A stretch of 64,000 nucleotides of DNA from Rhizobium redzepovicii (GCF_019793435.1 NZ_JAILYH010000017.1:62001-126000); one strand, 5' to 3'. Positions 8,398 through 17,974 are shown, counted from the first letter of the stretch. Program-made: numbers and translations. The notes: generated from the sequence alone by a model not told the origin.

Positions 8398-9313
8398 CCT
8401 CGCCTCTATGGCCATTCCTGGTCATTCCGCTCTTGCCCATCGCCGCAGCGAGGGCCGCATCGCCTGGATGCTGGTGCTGCCGGCGATAACACTGCTTTTT
8501 CTCTTCGTACTTTTGCCGGTCGCCGCTGTCGTCGTGCTCGGCTTTACCGATTTCGAACTCGGCTACGGCGAGTTCCGTTTCGTCGGCTTCGAGAACTACG
8601 CCCACCTGATCACCGACCGCACCTTTCGCAAGTCGCTGTGGAATACCACGGTCTATACGGCGATCGTCGCGCCCGTCTCGATCCTGCTCGGCCTCGGCAT
8701 CGCCATGCTGATCGAAAGCGAGACTGCGGCCCGCAGCGTCTTCCGCACCGCCTATTTCCTGCCGGTCGCCTCGCTGATCGTCGCCATGGCGACCGTCTGG
8801 CAATATATGTTCCACCCGACGATCGGCCCGATCAATGCGCTGCTGGCGCTTGCCGGATTGCCCGGTCCGAACTGGCTGGGCAGCTCCGGCACCGTACTTT
8901 ACAGCCTGTCGATCATCGGCGTCTGGCAATCGGCCGGCTTCAACATGGTGCTCTTCCTGGCGGGGCTGACGGCAATCCCGCGCGAGCTTTACGCCGCAGC
9001 GGAAGTGGACGGCGCAAAATCCTCGCTCGACCGCTTCCTGCTGGTGACCTGGCCGATGCTCGGGCCGACGACGCTCTTCGTCATCACCATCAGCATCACC
9101 AATGCGGTCAAGGTCTTCGAGACGGTCAAGACGCTGACCGAGGGCGGCCCGAACAAGGCGTCTGAAGTGCTGCTCTTTACCATCTACCAGGAAGGCTTCG
9201 TCTATCTGCGTGTCGGTTATGCCTCGGCGATGACCGTGGTGTTTCTGCTGATCCTGGTGGTGCTGATGTTCCTGCAGTACCGCATTCTCGACCGCCGGGT
9301 GCATTACACATGA
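8390..9313 (+). CDS. ABC sugar/glycerophosphodiester-type permease 1 (UgpA/MalF-like)
   Basis: Encodes 307 residues with about six membrane helices; the first spans about residues 23-48 (WMLVLPAITLLFLFVLLP). The cytoplasmic EAA loop that docks the ATPase is visible as ELYAAAEVDGAKSSLDRFLL. The start at 8390 overlaps the stop of the ATPase remnant. It is the first half of the channel and pairs with the next gene. The sequence is intact, so only the energy-coupling subunit of this importer is lost; it could work only with an ATPase supplied from elsewhere. Confidence 0.9.
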   Translation: MASLASMAIPGHSALAHRRSEGRIAWMLVLPAITLLFLFVLLPVAAVVVLGFTDFELGYGEFRFVGFENYAHLITDRTFRKSLWNTTVYTAIVAPVSILLGLGIAMLIESETAARSVFRTAYFLPVASLIVAMATVWQYMFHPTIGPINALLALAGLPGPNWLGSSGTVLYSLSIIGVWQSAGFNMVLFLAGLTAIPRELYAAAEVDGAKSSLDRFLLVTWPMLGPTTLFVITISITNAVKVFETVKTLTEGGPNKASEVLLFTIYQEGFVYLRVGYASAMTVVFLLILVVLMFLQYRILDRRVHYT

Positions 9314-10146
9314 CGACAAGCGCTTTTTCCCTCGGCAGAGTGATCCGCCTCAGCCTGCTTTCCCTCGGCGCGATCGTCTTCCTGTCGCCCTACATCTTCA
9401 TGATCTCGGCGGCCGGCAAGACGCAGAGCGACATTTTCACCTCGTCGCTGTCGCTGATCCCGGCGCATTTCGCCTATGCTGAGAATCTCGCCAAGGCCTT
9501 GAGCCGGGTGCCGATGGCGCGGCTCTTGTGGAACGGCGTCGTCGTCTGCAGCCTGATCTTCTTCTTCCAGGTGCTGGTGGCGATCCCCTGCGCCTATGCC
9601 ATGGCGAAGCTGCGTTTCGGCGCTGCCCGCGCGCTGATGGTGCTGGTCATGCTCGGCCTTCTCGTGCCGATCCATGCGACGGCGCTGCCGCTTTATGTCG
9701 CCTTCGACCGCGCCGCCCTGCTCAACAGCTATGCCGCCCTGATCGCACCCTTCACCATTTCGGTCTTCGCGATCTTTATGTTCCTGCAGTTCTTCCGCGC
9801 CATGCCCGACGACCTCATCCATGCCGCCCGTCTCGACGGCATGTCGGAGCTCGGCATCGTCGCCCGCGTCATCGTGCCGAATGCCTGGCCGGCGGTCACC
9901 GCCTTCGCCATCTTCTCGGTCGTCGCCCATTGGAACGATCTCTACTGGCCGCTGATCGTCATCAGCAAGCAGGACTATGCCACGCCACCCCTCGGGCTGA
10001 TGTATTTCCGCGCCGCCGAGGCCGGCGACGACTACGGCGCGCTGATGGCGGCGACCCTGATCATTACCCTTCCTCTCGTCGCCGCCTTCCTGCTTGCGCA
10101 GAAGCGTTTCGTCGAGGGCATCACCATGACCGGTCTCAAAGGCTGA
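9310..10146 (+). CDS. ABC sugar/glycerophosphodiester-type permease 2 (UgpE/MalG-like)
   Basis: Encodes 278 residues with six predicted membrane segments. The EAA loop reads IHAARLDGMSELGIVARVIV, the conserved ATPase docking site of carbohydrate-type inner-membrane proteins. The start overlaps the stop of permease 1 (ATGA). Together the two form the heterodimeric channel of a CUT1-type importer. No disrupting mutation is visible, in contrast to the ATPase gene. Confidence 0.9.
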   Translation: MTTSAFSLGRVIRLSLLSLGAIVFLSPYIFMISAAGKTQSDIFTSSLSLIPAHFAYAENLAKALSRVPMARLLWNGVVVCSLIFFFQVLVAIPCAYAMAKLRFGAARALMVLVMLGLLVPIHATALPLYVAFDRAALLNSYAALIAPFTISVFAIFMFLQFFRAMPDDLIHAARLDGMSELGIVARVIVPNAWPAVTAFAIFSVVAHWNDLYWPLIVISKQDYATPPLGLMYFRAAEAGDDYGALMAATLIITLPLVAAFLLAQKRFVEGITMTGLKG

Positions 10147-10171
10147 CCGGCTTCAACCAGGAGAACGAGCG

Positions 10172-11437
10172 ATGAAACATATCACCCAGCTTCTCGCCGC
10201 AGCGGCCGTATCGATGGCAATCGCGCTTCCAGCGCATGCCGAGACGACGCTGACGGTTCACTACCCCATGCCGGGCTTCTTCAAGGACGTGATGGACACG
10301 ATCTCGAAGAAGTTCATGGCGGAGAACCCCGATATCAAAATCCAGTTCGCCAGCCCGTCGGCGACCTATGAGGAAGGCATCCAGACGATCCTTCGCCAGG
10401 TCGGCACCAGCGAAATGCCCGATATCACCTTCATCGGCCTGAACCGCCTGCGCATGCTCGACGAACGCGATGTCGCCGTCGACCTCGGCCCGCTCGTCAA
10501 GAAAGAGGGCAACATGGCCGAGCAGGGCTTCTCCGACACGATCCTCAAACTCGCCCAGGTGAAGGGCAAGCAGGTGGGCCTGGCTTTTGCGACCTCCAAC
10601 CCGATCATGTATTACAACGCCGATCTGGTGAAGGCGGCCGGCGGCAATCCCGACAATCCGCCGAAGACCTGGGACGAGGTCATCGCGCTCGGCGGCAAGA
10701 TCAAGGCGCTCGGCAACGGCGTCGACGGCATCGATTTCCGCTGGCAGGGCGACGACTGGATGTTTTCGGCTCTGCTCTTCGGCGCCGGCGGCAGGATGCT
10801 GAGCGACGACGAAAGCAAGGTCGCCTTCAACGGTCCGGAAGGCGAGAAGGCCGTCGAGGTCCTGCATCGCCTGGTGACCGAGGGCGGCATGCCGGTCTTC
10901 ACCAAGCCCACCGGCGAACAGGCTTTCGCAGCCGGCAAGGTCGGTTTCGAGTTCCAGACCACGGGCGCGCTGCGCAACACGATCAAGAATGTCGGTAACA
11001 AATTCGATCTGCGCACCGCCAAGATCCCGCTGATCGATCCGGTGAACGGCCGTCTTCCCACCGGCGGCAACGCCGTCGTCATCCTGACCCATGACGCCGC
11101 CAAGCAGGACGCCGCCTGGAAATTCGCCAAATTCGCCGCCGGCCCTTACGGCGCTTCCGTCGTCGTGCCCGGCACCGGTTACGTCCCGAACAACGAGCTT
11201 GCCGCCAAGTTGCCGGAATATCTCGGCGATTTCTACAAGCAGAACCCGCTGTTCCAGGCAGGCCTCAGCCAGATGCCCGTGATGATCCCCTGGTATGCCT
11301 TTCCCGGCTCCAACGGCGTCAAGGTTACCCAGACGATCGTCGACAACCTCTCGCGCATCGTCGACCAGTCGGCCGAACCCAAAGAAGCGCTCGACGACGC
11401 GGCCGCCGACGTCGAAGGCATGCTGCCGCGCAGCTGA
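10172..11437 (+). CDS. ABC extracellular solute-binding protein (UgpB/MalE-like)
   Basis: A 421-residue periplasmic binding protein. It has a classical signal peptide (MKHITQLLAAAAVSMAIALP, cleavage after AHA near residue 23). The mature protein has the two-lobed group 1 fold, with the family motif NPIMYYNADLVKAAGG. An AGGAGA ribosome binding site lies 8 bases before the ATG. It is the last gene of the operon and is followed by a strong bidirectional terminator. The substrate is not certain: the family covers oligosaccharides, polyols and glycerol-3-phosphate, and the linked phosphodiesterase favours a phosphodiester. Confidence 0.9.
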   Translation: MKHITQLLAAAAVSMAIALPAHAETTLTVHYPMPGFFKDVMDTISKKFMAENPDIKIQFASPSATYEEGIQTILRQVGTSEMPDITFIGLNRLRMLDERDVAVDLGPLVKKEGNMAEQGFSDTILKLAQVKGKQVGLAFATSNPIMYYNADLVKAAGGNPDNPPKTWDEVIALGGKIKALGNGVDGIDFRWQGDDWMFSALLFGAGGRMLSDDESKVAFNGPEGEKAVEVLHRLVTEGGMPVFTKPTGEQAFAAGKVGFEFQTTGALRNTIKNVGNKFDLRTAKIPLIDPVNGRLPTGGNAVVILTHDAAKQDAAWKFAKFAAGPYGASVVVPGTGYVPNNELAAKLPEYLGDFYKQNPLFQAGLSQMPVMIPWYAFPGSNGVKVTQTIVDNLSRIVDQSAEPKEALDDAAADVEGMLPRS

Positions 11438-11456
11438 TCGCTTTCCGCGTCAGAAG

Positions 11457-11492
11457 AAGGGCCGTCACGCCGAGTGCGTGGCGGCCCTTTTG
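11457..11492. terminator. Bidirectional rho-independent terminator
   Basis: A 14-base stem AAGGGCCGTCACGC / GCGTGGCGGCCCTT with one G-T pair and a 5-base loop, followed by a T-rich tract. It sits between the convergent binding-protein and LacI-type genes and can stop both transcripts. Confidence 0.8.
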
Positions 11493-11502
11493 TTTCGAAG
11501 CT

Positions 11503-12483
11503 TCAGATGGCGCGCACCGTGCCGCCGCGGCGCAGCGTATAGGCGACATCGAGATGGCGGGCAGGGGCGGCATTCTCCGCCATGTCTAGGAGCAGCGAGG
11601 CGGCCGTCGCCCCCATGCTGGCATCCGGCATTTCGATTGTCGTCAGCGGCGGATCGATCAGCCGGCCGATGGCGATGCCGTCGAAGCCGGCGACCGATAC
11701 ATCCCCGGGCACCGACAGCTCCTCGCGCTTCAGCGCGCCGATGACGCCGAGCGCCAGAAGGTCATTGGAGGCGATGATCGCCGTCGGCGCAAGCGAGGTC
11801 ATCACCGTGCCGAGGTCGATCTGGTCGTAGCCGCCGAGGAAGGGGATTTGCACGGCGTCGAGCGGTGGCAGCTCGTTCTCGGCCATGGCGTCGAGATAAC
11901 CCCGGTAGCGCAGGCGGGCGCGGTCGGAAGCGGCAAAATTGCCGGAAAGGAAGAGAATGCGGCGATGGCCCATGCCGATCAGGAAGGTGGCGATCTCGCG
12001 GCCCGCGCCGCGATTGTCGGCGGTGACGGCCGCCGGAAACTGCGCGGTCGGGAGGTTGTTGAGCAGCACGGTCGGCGGCAGTCTGGCCAGCAGCGCCTCG
12101 CTGGTCGACGGATCGCAGACGGTGAGGATCAGCCCGGTCGGCTGGTCGTTGAGCAGGGCGGCGACGGCGTCAGCCTCGCGCGCCGGATCGTAATTCGACT
12201 GGGCGATCAACACGCCGTGGCCGGCGACCAGCATGCGGTTCTGGATGCTCGACAGCGACGACGCAAAGACCGGATTGGTGATGCTCGGAATCAGCACGCC
12301 GACCACCGGCCGGCGCCCGATCCGCCCGGCGGAATGGCCGGCCGGGCGATAGCCGAGTTCTGCGGCGGCGCGGCGCACCTTGCGCACCATCAGGTCGCTC
12401 GCCGGTCCGTCACGGCTGAGAACCCGGCTTGCGGTTGCCAGCGAACATCCGGCCCGGAAAGCGACCTGCTGCAATGTCGCCAT
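11503..12483 (-). CDS. LacI-family transcriptional regulator
   Basis: Encodes 326 residues. The N-terminal helix-turn-helix reads MATLQQVAFRAGCSLATASR, followed by a hinge and a periplasmic-binding-like effector domain (VVGVLIPSITNPVFASSL). The start at 12483 is chosen because it begins the LacI helix-turn-helix and has AGGAGG 8 bases upstream. It converges on the importer operon and is the obvious candidate for its repressor, with the effector being the transported compound or a breakdown product. Shared TGACA/TGTCA half-sites upstream of both transcription units support this but do not prove it. Confidence 0.9.
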   Translation of the reverse strand: MATLQQVAFRAGCSLATASRVLSRDGPASDLMVRKVRRAAAELGYRPAGHSAGRIGRRPVVGVLIPSITNPVFASSLSSIQNRMLVAGHGVLIAQSNYDPAREADAVAALLNDQPTGLILTVCDPSTSEALLARLPPTVLLNNLPTAQFPAAVTADNRGAGREIATFLIGMGHRRILFLSGNFAASDRARLRYRGYLDAMAENELPPLDAVQIPFLGGYDQIDLGTVMTSLAPTAIIASNDLLALGVIGALKREELSVPGDVSVAGFDGIAIGRLIDPPLTTIEMPDASMGATAASLLLDMAENAAPARHLDVAYTLRRGGTVRAI

Positions 12484-12531
12484 CGAAAACGCCTCCTGGT
12501 GACAGATAAGGCGCAATCCCTTAGGAGGTTT

Positions 12532-12553
12532 CGATGACATTGGTCTGACATCG
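12532..12553. promoter_or_regulatory. Candidate operator upstream of the LacI-type gene
   Basis: Interrupted inverted repeat CGATGACA-N6-TGACATCG with one mismatch, about 50 bases upstream of the LacI-type start. Its half-site matches elements before the phosphodiesterase operon, so autoregulation is plausible. Confidence 0.35.
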
Positions 12554-12679
12554 GCGGAAGCAGCTGGCCGGAGTTTTGCCGTCTCGTCCACTGGCACACA
12601 TAGAAGTTGAAGAGAAATGCAACCTGTGGAATAGTCAGATCAACACGATCCATCTCTTTACGCTCATCCCTGGACAAGA

Positions 12680-15523
12680 ATGTCTTATAAAATGGAATGC
12701 TCCGCCGCCTGGCGGTTTCTCGCGACGGTTGCTCTGGTCGCAAGCTTGGCGTCGCCGGCCTATGCGGACACCTCGTCCACATCCTGGCCACAAACACAAA
12801 GCGACCTACAAGCCGACACCGACGTCCATTTCGGCACGCTCGCCAACGGAATGCGGTTTGCGATCATGCGCAATGCCACGCCACCCGGGCAGGCGGCGAT
12901 CCGCTTTCGCATCGGCTCCGGCTCGCTCGAGGAAAACGACAACCAGCAGGGCTTGGCGCATTTTCTGGAGCATATGGCCTTCAAGGGTTCGACGCATGTC
13001 GCCGAAGGGGAGATAATCCGTATCCTGCAGCGCAAGGGCCTGGCCTTTGGGCCTGATACCAACGCCCACACCTCTTATGACGAGACTGTCTATGCACTCG
13101 ATCTTCCCGAGGTCGATGCTGACACGGTTTCGACGGGCCTGATGCTGATGCGGGAGACGGCGAGCGAACTGACCCTCGATGCCGGCGCCTTCGATCGCGA
13201 ACGCGGCGTCATCCTGTCGGAGGAGCGGCTGCGCGACACGCCGCAATATCGCGCAGGGCTCGGAATCATGAATTCCTTGCTCGCCGGCCGCCGCGCGACC
13301 ATCCGCGTGCCGATCGGCAAAACCGACATCATCAGCAATGCGCCTGTAGACCTCGTCCGTGATTATTACCGGGCCAATTATCGGCCCGAGCGGGCAACGC
13401 TGATGGTGGTGGGCGATATCGACCCGGCTGCCATGGAAACCCAAATCCGGCAGCACTTCGGCGACTGGAAGGCCGTGGGGCGGGCACCAACAAAACCGGA
13501 TCTGGGCACACTGGAGACGAAAGGCGAAAGCGCCGACGTCCTCGCTGTTCCCGGCGGCATGACCAGCATCCAGATAGCCTGGACGCGTCCCAATGACGCC
13601 GCGGCTGACACATTTGCCAAGCGCCGCACGCAGCTTATCGAAGATCTCGGCCTGTTGGTGCTCAAACGTCGGGTGAGCACTATTGCCAGCAAGGCGGATG
13701 CCCCTTTCATCAGTGCGGTCGCCGGCTCCCAGGATCTTCTTGATTCCGCGCATATCGTCCTGATCGTGGCGAATTCCGAGCCGGATAAATGGCAGGCGGC
13801 GCTCGCGACCATCGACCAGGAACAGCGGCGTATCGAGGAGTTCGGCGTTGCGCAGGCTGAACTCGATCGTGAAATCCTCGAATATCGCTCGTTCCTCCAG
13901 GCTGCCGCGGCCGGAGCCGCGACGCGCACGACCACCGACATCGCTTCCATGCTGGCCAGCAGCGTCGATGACAATCAGGTCTTTACGTCGCCCGCCGAAG
14001 ACCTTTCGCTGTTCGAGACGATCACGAAGGACGTCACGGCAGCCGAGGTCAATCAGGCGCTGCGGCATGCCTTCTCCGGCAACGGTCCGCAGGTCGTGCT
14101 GCAGACGGCCCAATCACCGCAGGGCGGAGCCGACGCGGTTCGGCAGGCCTATGATGCTTCAAAGGCTACTGCCGTCTCGGCATCATCCGGTGCAGCCGAC
14201 GTCGCCTGGCCCTACACCCATTTCGGCGAGCCGGGCGCCGTGGTCGAACGCCGCGCCGTCGACGATCTCGGCGTGACCATGGTGCGCTTTTCCAATGGCG
14301 TCCGGCTTACGGTCAAGCCGACCAAGCTGCGCGCCAATGAAGTGCTGGTGCGCGAAGATATCGGCCGCGGCCGGCTGGACCTGCCGCAGGACCGTCCCGC
14401 CCCGATCTGGGCGTCTCCGGCCGTCGCGCTGTCCGGCGTCAAGGCCATGGACTACCAGGATATCCAGAAAGCGCTGACGGCCAACATCGTCGGCATCGAC
14501 TTCTCCGTCGGCGACAGTTCCTTCAGCTTCGACGGCCGCACGCGAACTGAAGATCTTGCGACGCAATTGCAGCTGATGACGGCATACACCGCCGATCCCG
14601 CCTACCGCCCGGAGGCTTTCAAGCGGGTGCAGCAGGCCTATTTGAGCGGCCTCGATCAGTATCAGGCGACCCCCGGCGGCGTTGTCAGTCGCGATTTCGG
14701 AGGTCTCGTGCATTCCGGCGATCCGCGCTGGACCTTCCCCGATCGCGCTGCCTTGTCCGCCGCCAAGCCGGACGATTTCGAGGCGCAGTTCCGGCCCATG
14801 GTTTCCACCGGCCCGATCGATATCACCATCGTCGGCGACGTCACGGTGGATGACGCAATCCGGATGACAGCCGAAACCTTTGGCGCTTTGCCGCCGCGGC
14901 CGGAGGCGGTGCTGAGCAAGGAGTGGGGTGACGTGCGTTTCCCGGCGGCGAACAAGACGCCCATTTTGCTGACCCATAGCGGCAGGGCGGATAACGCGGC
15001 CGCCGCCTTCGGGGCACCGATCGGCGATTTGCTCTCCGATCTGCCGCGGTCCTTCACCGCCAATATCGCCACCCAGATTTTTCAGAACAGGCTGATCGAC
15101 CAGTTTCGTATTGCGGAAGGCGCAAGTTATGTCCTGGAGGGTGACGCGAACCTGTCACGCGAAATCCCCGGCTATGGCTACGCATTTTTCTACGTCGAGA
15201 CGGAACCGGCAAAGATCGGGCGCTTCTATGCACTTGCCGACGACATCGCCAATGACCTGCGATCGCATGATGTCTCCCCGGACGAGTTCGCGCGCGCCCG
15301 GGAACCGATCATCGAGACACTGAAGCATCAGCGGCAGAGCAACGAATATTGGATCGAATCTCTGCGGGGCGCTCAGATGGATCCGCGTCGTTTAGACCGG
15401 ATACGCGACAGTCTCAGCGGCTACGACAAGGTCACCGTCGAGGATATTCGCGCATTTGCCGGGACCTATTTCAGCCCGGAAAACTTCTGGAAATTCGAAG
15501 TACTGCCGGCGGCGGTAAGATAG
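12680..15523 (+). CDS. M16 family zinc metalloprotease (pitrilysin-like)
   Basis: Encodes 947 residues. A signal peptide covers about residues 1-30 (FLATVALVASLASPAYA), placing the enzyme in the periplasm or outer face. The inverted zinc motif HFLEH spans residues 94-98, and the distal glutamate lies in the segment ERGVILSEE. The length corresponds to two fused M16 halves: an active N-terminal domain pair and an inactive C-terminal pair, as in pitrilysin and PqqL. The ATG at 12680 and the one at 12692 are both possible starts; neither has a strong ribosome binding site. It is a single gene, divergent from the LacI-type regulator. Likely role: degradation of peptides in the envelope. Confidence 0.9.
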   Translation: MSYKMECSAAWRFLATVALVASLASPAYADTSSTSWPQTQSDLQADTDVHFGTLANGMRFAIMRNATPPGQAAIRFRIGSGSLEENDNQQGLAHFLEHMAFKGSTHVAEGEIIRILQRKGLAFGPDTNAHTSYDETVYALDLPEVDADTVSTGLMLMRETASELTLDAGAFDRERGVILSEERLRDTPQYRAGLGIMNSLLAGRRATIRVPIGKTDIISNAPVDLVRDYYRANYRPERATLMVVGDIDPAAMETQIRQHFGDWKAVGRAPTKPDLGTLETKGESADVLAVPGGMTSIQIAWTRPNDAAADTFAKRRTQLIEDLGLLVLKRRVSTIASKADAPFISAVAGSQDLLDSAHIVLIVANSEPDKWQAALATIDQEQRRIEEFGVAQAELDREILEYRSFLQAAAAGAATRTTTDIASMLASSVDDNQVFTSPAEDLSLFETITKDVTAAEVNQALRHAFSGNGPQVVLQTAQSPQGGADAVRQAYDASKATAVSASSGAADVAWPYTHFGEPGAVVERRAVDDLGVTMVRFSNGVRLTVKPTKLRANEVLVREDIGRGRLDLPQDRPAPIWASPAVALSGVKAMDYQDIQKALTANIVGIDFSVGDSSFSFDGRTRTEDLATQLQLMTAYTADPAYRPEAFKRVQQAYLSGLDQYQATPGGVVSRDFGGLVHSGDPRWTFPDRAALSAAKPDDFEAQFRPMVSTGPIDITIVGDVTVDDAIRMTAETFGALPPRPEAVLSKEWGDVRFPAANKTPILLTHSGRADNAAAAFGAPIGDLLSDLPRSFTANIATQIFQNRLIDQFRIAEGASYVLEGDANLSREIPGYGYAFFYVETEPAKIGRFYALADDIANDLRSHDVSPDEFARAREPIIETLKHQRQSNEYWIESLRGAQMDPRRLDRIRDSLSGYDKVTVEDIRAFAGTYFSPENFWKFEVLPAAVR

Positions 15524-15557
15524 GCGCTCCGGGGCTCCTGCATCGTCGTGCGATCGC

Positions 15558-16238
15558 TCAGCCGCGGCGTTTGACCACGCGCATGTTCATCTCTGAGCGA
15601 AGCGTGAAGCCGAGCGCGAGGTAGAGGGCGATGGCGGACGTATTTGCCGCATAGGCATGCAGATAGGCGGTATCGCCGCCGGATGCGATTTCGCCGGCAA
15701 CGAAGCGGAAGAGCAGGGTGCCGAGGCCGCGCCCCTGGAAATCGGGATGGGTGCAAAGCCCGCTGAGTTCGATGAAACCGGTCTGCCGCATCCGCTGCCC
15801 GGCCATTGCCATTAGCCGGCCCTCGCTTCTGATCCCCCAGAAGCTGCCGAGGCTCTGGGCTCTGAGCGTGAATGGGCCGGGTTTGGTCAGCGTCGCCAGA
15901 GCCAGCATGTCGGCGGCATCGGCCTCCGTCAGCCTCTCGATGCGGGAATCCGAAATCCGCTTATGCGGCCGCTCGGCAATCATCTGGACCGCCGATGCTT
16001 CCGTGGCAACGGCAAGGCCTGTTGGGATGGCGATCGGCCCGGCTTCCAAGAGGATCATGCTCTCCTCCGACGCCGGCAGCATCTCCAGGGCGTCGAGGCT
16101 TTCAGGCCTATCGTCGGCGGACGCCGCGAAGGGGACGATCGATGGTGGGTATCGCCGCGCGTTTTCGTTCCCCTCTGCAAGGCCGGCATGCGCTGTCTCC
16201 AACGCGGTCCAGATCGGCCGGTCGAGGATATGGGTCAT
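15558..16238 (-). CDS. GNAT-family N-acetyltransferase
   Basis: Encodes 226 residues. The C-terminal half is an FR47/GNAT acetyltransferase domain: the acetyl-CoA loop is visible in THPDFQGRGLGTLLFR, followed by YLHAYAANTSAIALYLALGF. The N-terminal 90 residues are variable. Its start overlaps the stop of the MarR-type gene (ATGA), so the two are co-transcribed from the palindromic operator at 16752. A resistance or detoxification role is suggested by this pairing, but the acceptor molecule is unknown. Confidence 0.88.
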   Translation of the reverse strand: MTHILDRPIWTALETAHAGLAEGNENARRYPPSIVPFAASADDRPESLDALEMLPASEESMILLEAGPIAIPTGLAVATEASAVQMIAERPHKRISDSRIERLTEADAADMLALATLTKPGPFTLRAQSLGSFWGIRSEGRLMAMAGQRMRQTGFIELSGLCTHPDFQGRGLGTLLFRFVAGEIASGGDTAYLHAYAANTSAIALYLALGFTLRSEMNMRVVKRRG

Positions 16239-16726
16239 GCTTCTTCCTCCTTGGCGGCGTGGCGGCGCGCAAGCGGCACCGCCGCAAGCCCGTCCTCGAT
16301 GGCTGCGAGCTGCTCCAGAATCGGCCCGTCGAGATCGCCGCAGAGATCCGCAACGGCCGCCGCGATGCGCGGCCAGATGACCATCTTCGAATGATCGACA
16401 AGATCCTGTCCCTTGCCGGTCAGCGAGACCAGTCTGCGTCGCTGATCGTCCGGGGCCGGCTGCATATCGACGAAGCCGAGTTCGAGAAGCTGGCCGATGG
16501 TGCGGGTTGCGCCGGGCTGGGTGATCCCGACCGCCTGCGCAAGCTCACCGATCGTCAGCGGGCCGGATCGGTCGATCGCGGCCAAAAAGGGATATTTGCC
16601 CGCCTGAATGCTGAGACCGGCTTCGTCGATGACCTGCTGCGTATCGGCCTGCAGCCTCTCTCCGATCCGCCGCAGCCGGCTGCCCAAGCACAGAAAACCG
16701 AGGGTTCGAACCACATCTTCGACCAT
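16235..16726 (-). CDS. MarR-family transcriptional regulator
   Basis: Encodes 163 residues from the ATG at 16726, which has GGAG 8 bases upstream. The winged helix is clear: PLTIGELAQAVGITQPGATR (helix-turn-helix) followed by a wing containing DDQRRRLVSLTGKG. It is the first gene of a two-gene unit with the acetyltransferase, and a perfect 18-base palindrome lies directly upstream, fitting the autorepressing dimer typical of MarR proteins. The MFS gene upstream on the same strand may be part of the same regulon. Confidence 0.9.
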   Translation of the reverse strand: MVEDVVRTLGFLCLGSRLRRIGERLQADTQQVIDEAGLSIQAGKYPFLAAIDRSGPLTIGELAQAVGITQPGATRTIGQLLELGFVDMQPAPDDQRRRLVSLTGKGQDLVDHSKMVIWPRIAAAVADLCGDLDGPILEQLAAIEDGLAAVPLARRHAAKEEEA

Positions 16727-16751
16727 GCCTGTTCTCCGTTGCATTGAATGT

Positions 16752-16769
16752 TATATAACGCGTTATATA
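16752..16769. promoter_or_regulatory. Perfect palindromic operator (MarR type)
   Basis: TATATAACGCGTTATATA is a perfect 18-base palindrome located 26 bases upstream of the MarR start codon. Size, symmetry and place match a MarR dimer site that would cover the promoter. It is an AT-rich island in GC-rich DNA. Confidence 0.7.
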
Positions 16770-16804
16770 CTCGCGGTTCAATGCCTGAAAGTCGAGGGCA
16801 GGGT

Positions 16805-17974
16805 TCACCCGCCCCGCCGTCTCGCCGCCAACAGAAACCCCGCCAGGACACAGCTGAGTAGGCCAAGCGACATCGGCAGCCCTTGGTGTCCAATCAATTG
16901 CATCGCCAATCCCGCAGCGGGCGAGCCCACCATACCGCCGATGCCCCATGTAAAAGCGAAGGCCGCGTTGCCGGCGATCAGGGCCTGGCCGGTGAAACGT
17001 TCGCCGAGCTGGATCAGCGACATGGTGTAAATCCCGAACGAGACCCCGCCCCAAACGAAAACCAGCGGCCAGATCAGCCATGCGTTGAAGACCAGCGGCA
17101 GCAGCAGGCAACCGGCAAGGCAAGCCAGGACGCAGAATGACATGGTCCTTGTCGAGCCAAGCCGTTCGGCGACGCGGCCGAGCAGGATCTGCATCACCGC
17201 GTTGCCAGCAATGAAACAGGTGATGAGCGCAGCGATCCGTCCCATGGCGCTGCCGAGGGCCGCGCCATAGACCGCGAATAGGGAAAGCAGGATCTGCTCG
17301 AAGGCGGCAGCTGTGAAAACAGCAAACATCAGCAGCGGCGCCAGTACGAGGAAGCCGCCGAGCGATGTTGCCTCGCCTTCGCGAGGCATCTTTGGCACGC
17401 GTGGTGCGACGGCAACCACGATGAAGCCACAGGCGAGGAAGGCCGCGATACCGATCATGAAGGGTGGCCAGCCCTCCGTGCCGGTGAAGCCGAGCGACAG
17501 CGGGCCGATGGCGAAGCCAGCCGAAACAATCGACGAATAAAGGCCCATGATCCGGCCGCGCCGCGGCGCCGGCGTGATCGTGATCAGCCAGGTCTCGCTG
17601 ATCACATAGAGCGGATTGGCAAAGACGCCGAGCAGGAAGCGCAGCGGCATCCAGACCCAAACATTCTGCATCAAGCCAATCGCAATCAGGGTGAGGGCGG
17701 CCAGGATCGAACACAGGATGGCCAGCCGCGCCCCGCCGAGGCGCCGTGAGAGCGCCGGAATGAAGGGCGCCGATGCAATGAAACCCAGCGGCGTCATCGC
17801 CGCCGACAGGCCGATCAGGCCGGATGTCGTTTCCTGCCGCTCCAGGATGAAGCTCAGCAGCGGATAGGTCAGCCCCTGCGCCACGGCGAATACCGTAACG
17901 GTCGCGATGACCCCTGCCATCGCCACCCATGGGATACGGGCCTCCCTTAGTGATAGGGTGTTTTCGGCACTCAT
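16805..17974 (-). CDS. MFS transporter (12-helix)
   Basis: Encodes 389 residues with about 12 membrane helices. The loop 2-3 signature is degenerate (SAPFIPALSRRLGGARL), and a second motif reads SETWLITITPAPRRGRIMG. This resembles the YcaD/YfkF-like branch of the major facilitator superfamily, often efflux or amino-acid-related. The start is supported by GAGGATATCTGC before the ATG. It lies upstream of, and in the same direction as, the MarR/GNAT pair but is separated from it by the palindromic operator. Substrate unknown. Confidence 0.88.
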   Translation of the reverse strand: MSAENTLSLREARIPWVAMAGVIATVTVFAVAQGLTYPLLSFILERQETTSGLIGLSAAMTPLGFIASAPFIPALSRRLGGARLAILCSILAALTLIAIGLMQNVWVWMPLRFLLGVFANPLYVISETWLITITPAPRRGRIMGLYSSIVSAGFAIGPLSLGFTGTEGWPPFMIGIAAFLACGFIVVAVAPRVPKMPREGEATSLGGFLVLAPLLMFAVFTAAAFEQILLSLFAVYGAALGSAMGRIAALITCFIAGNAVMQILLGRVAERLGSTRTMSFCVLACLAGCLLLPLVFNAWLIWPLVFVWGGVSFGIYTMSLIQLGERFTGQALIAGNAAFAFTWGIGGMVGSPAAGLAMQLIGHQGLPMSLGLLSCVLAGFLLAARRRGG

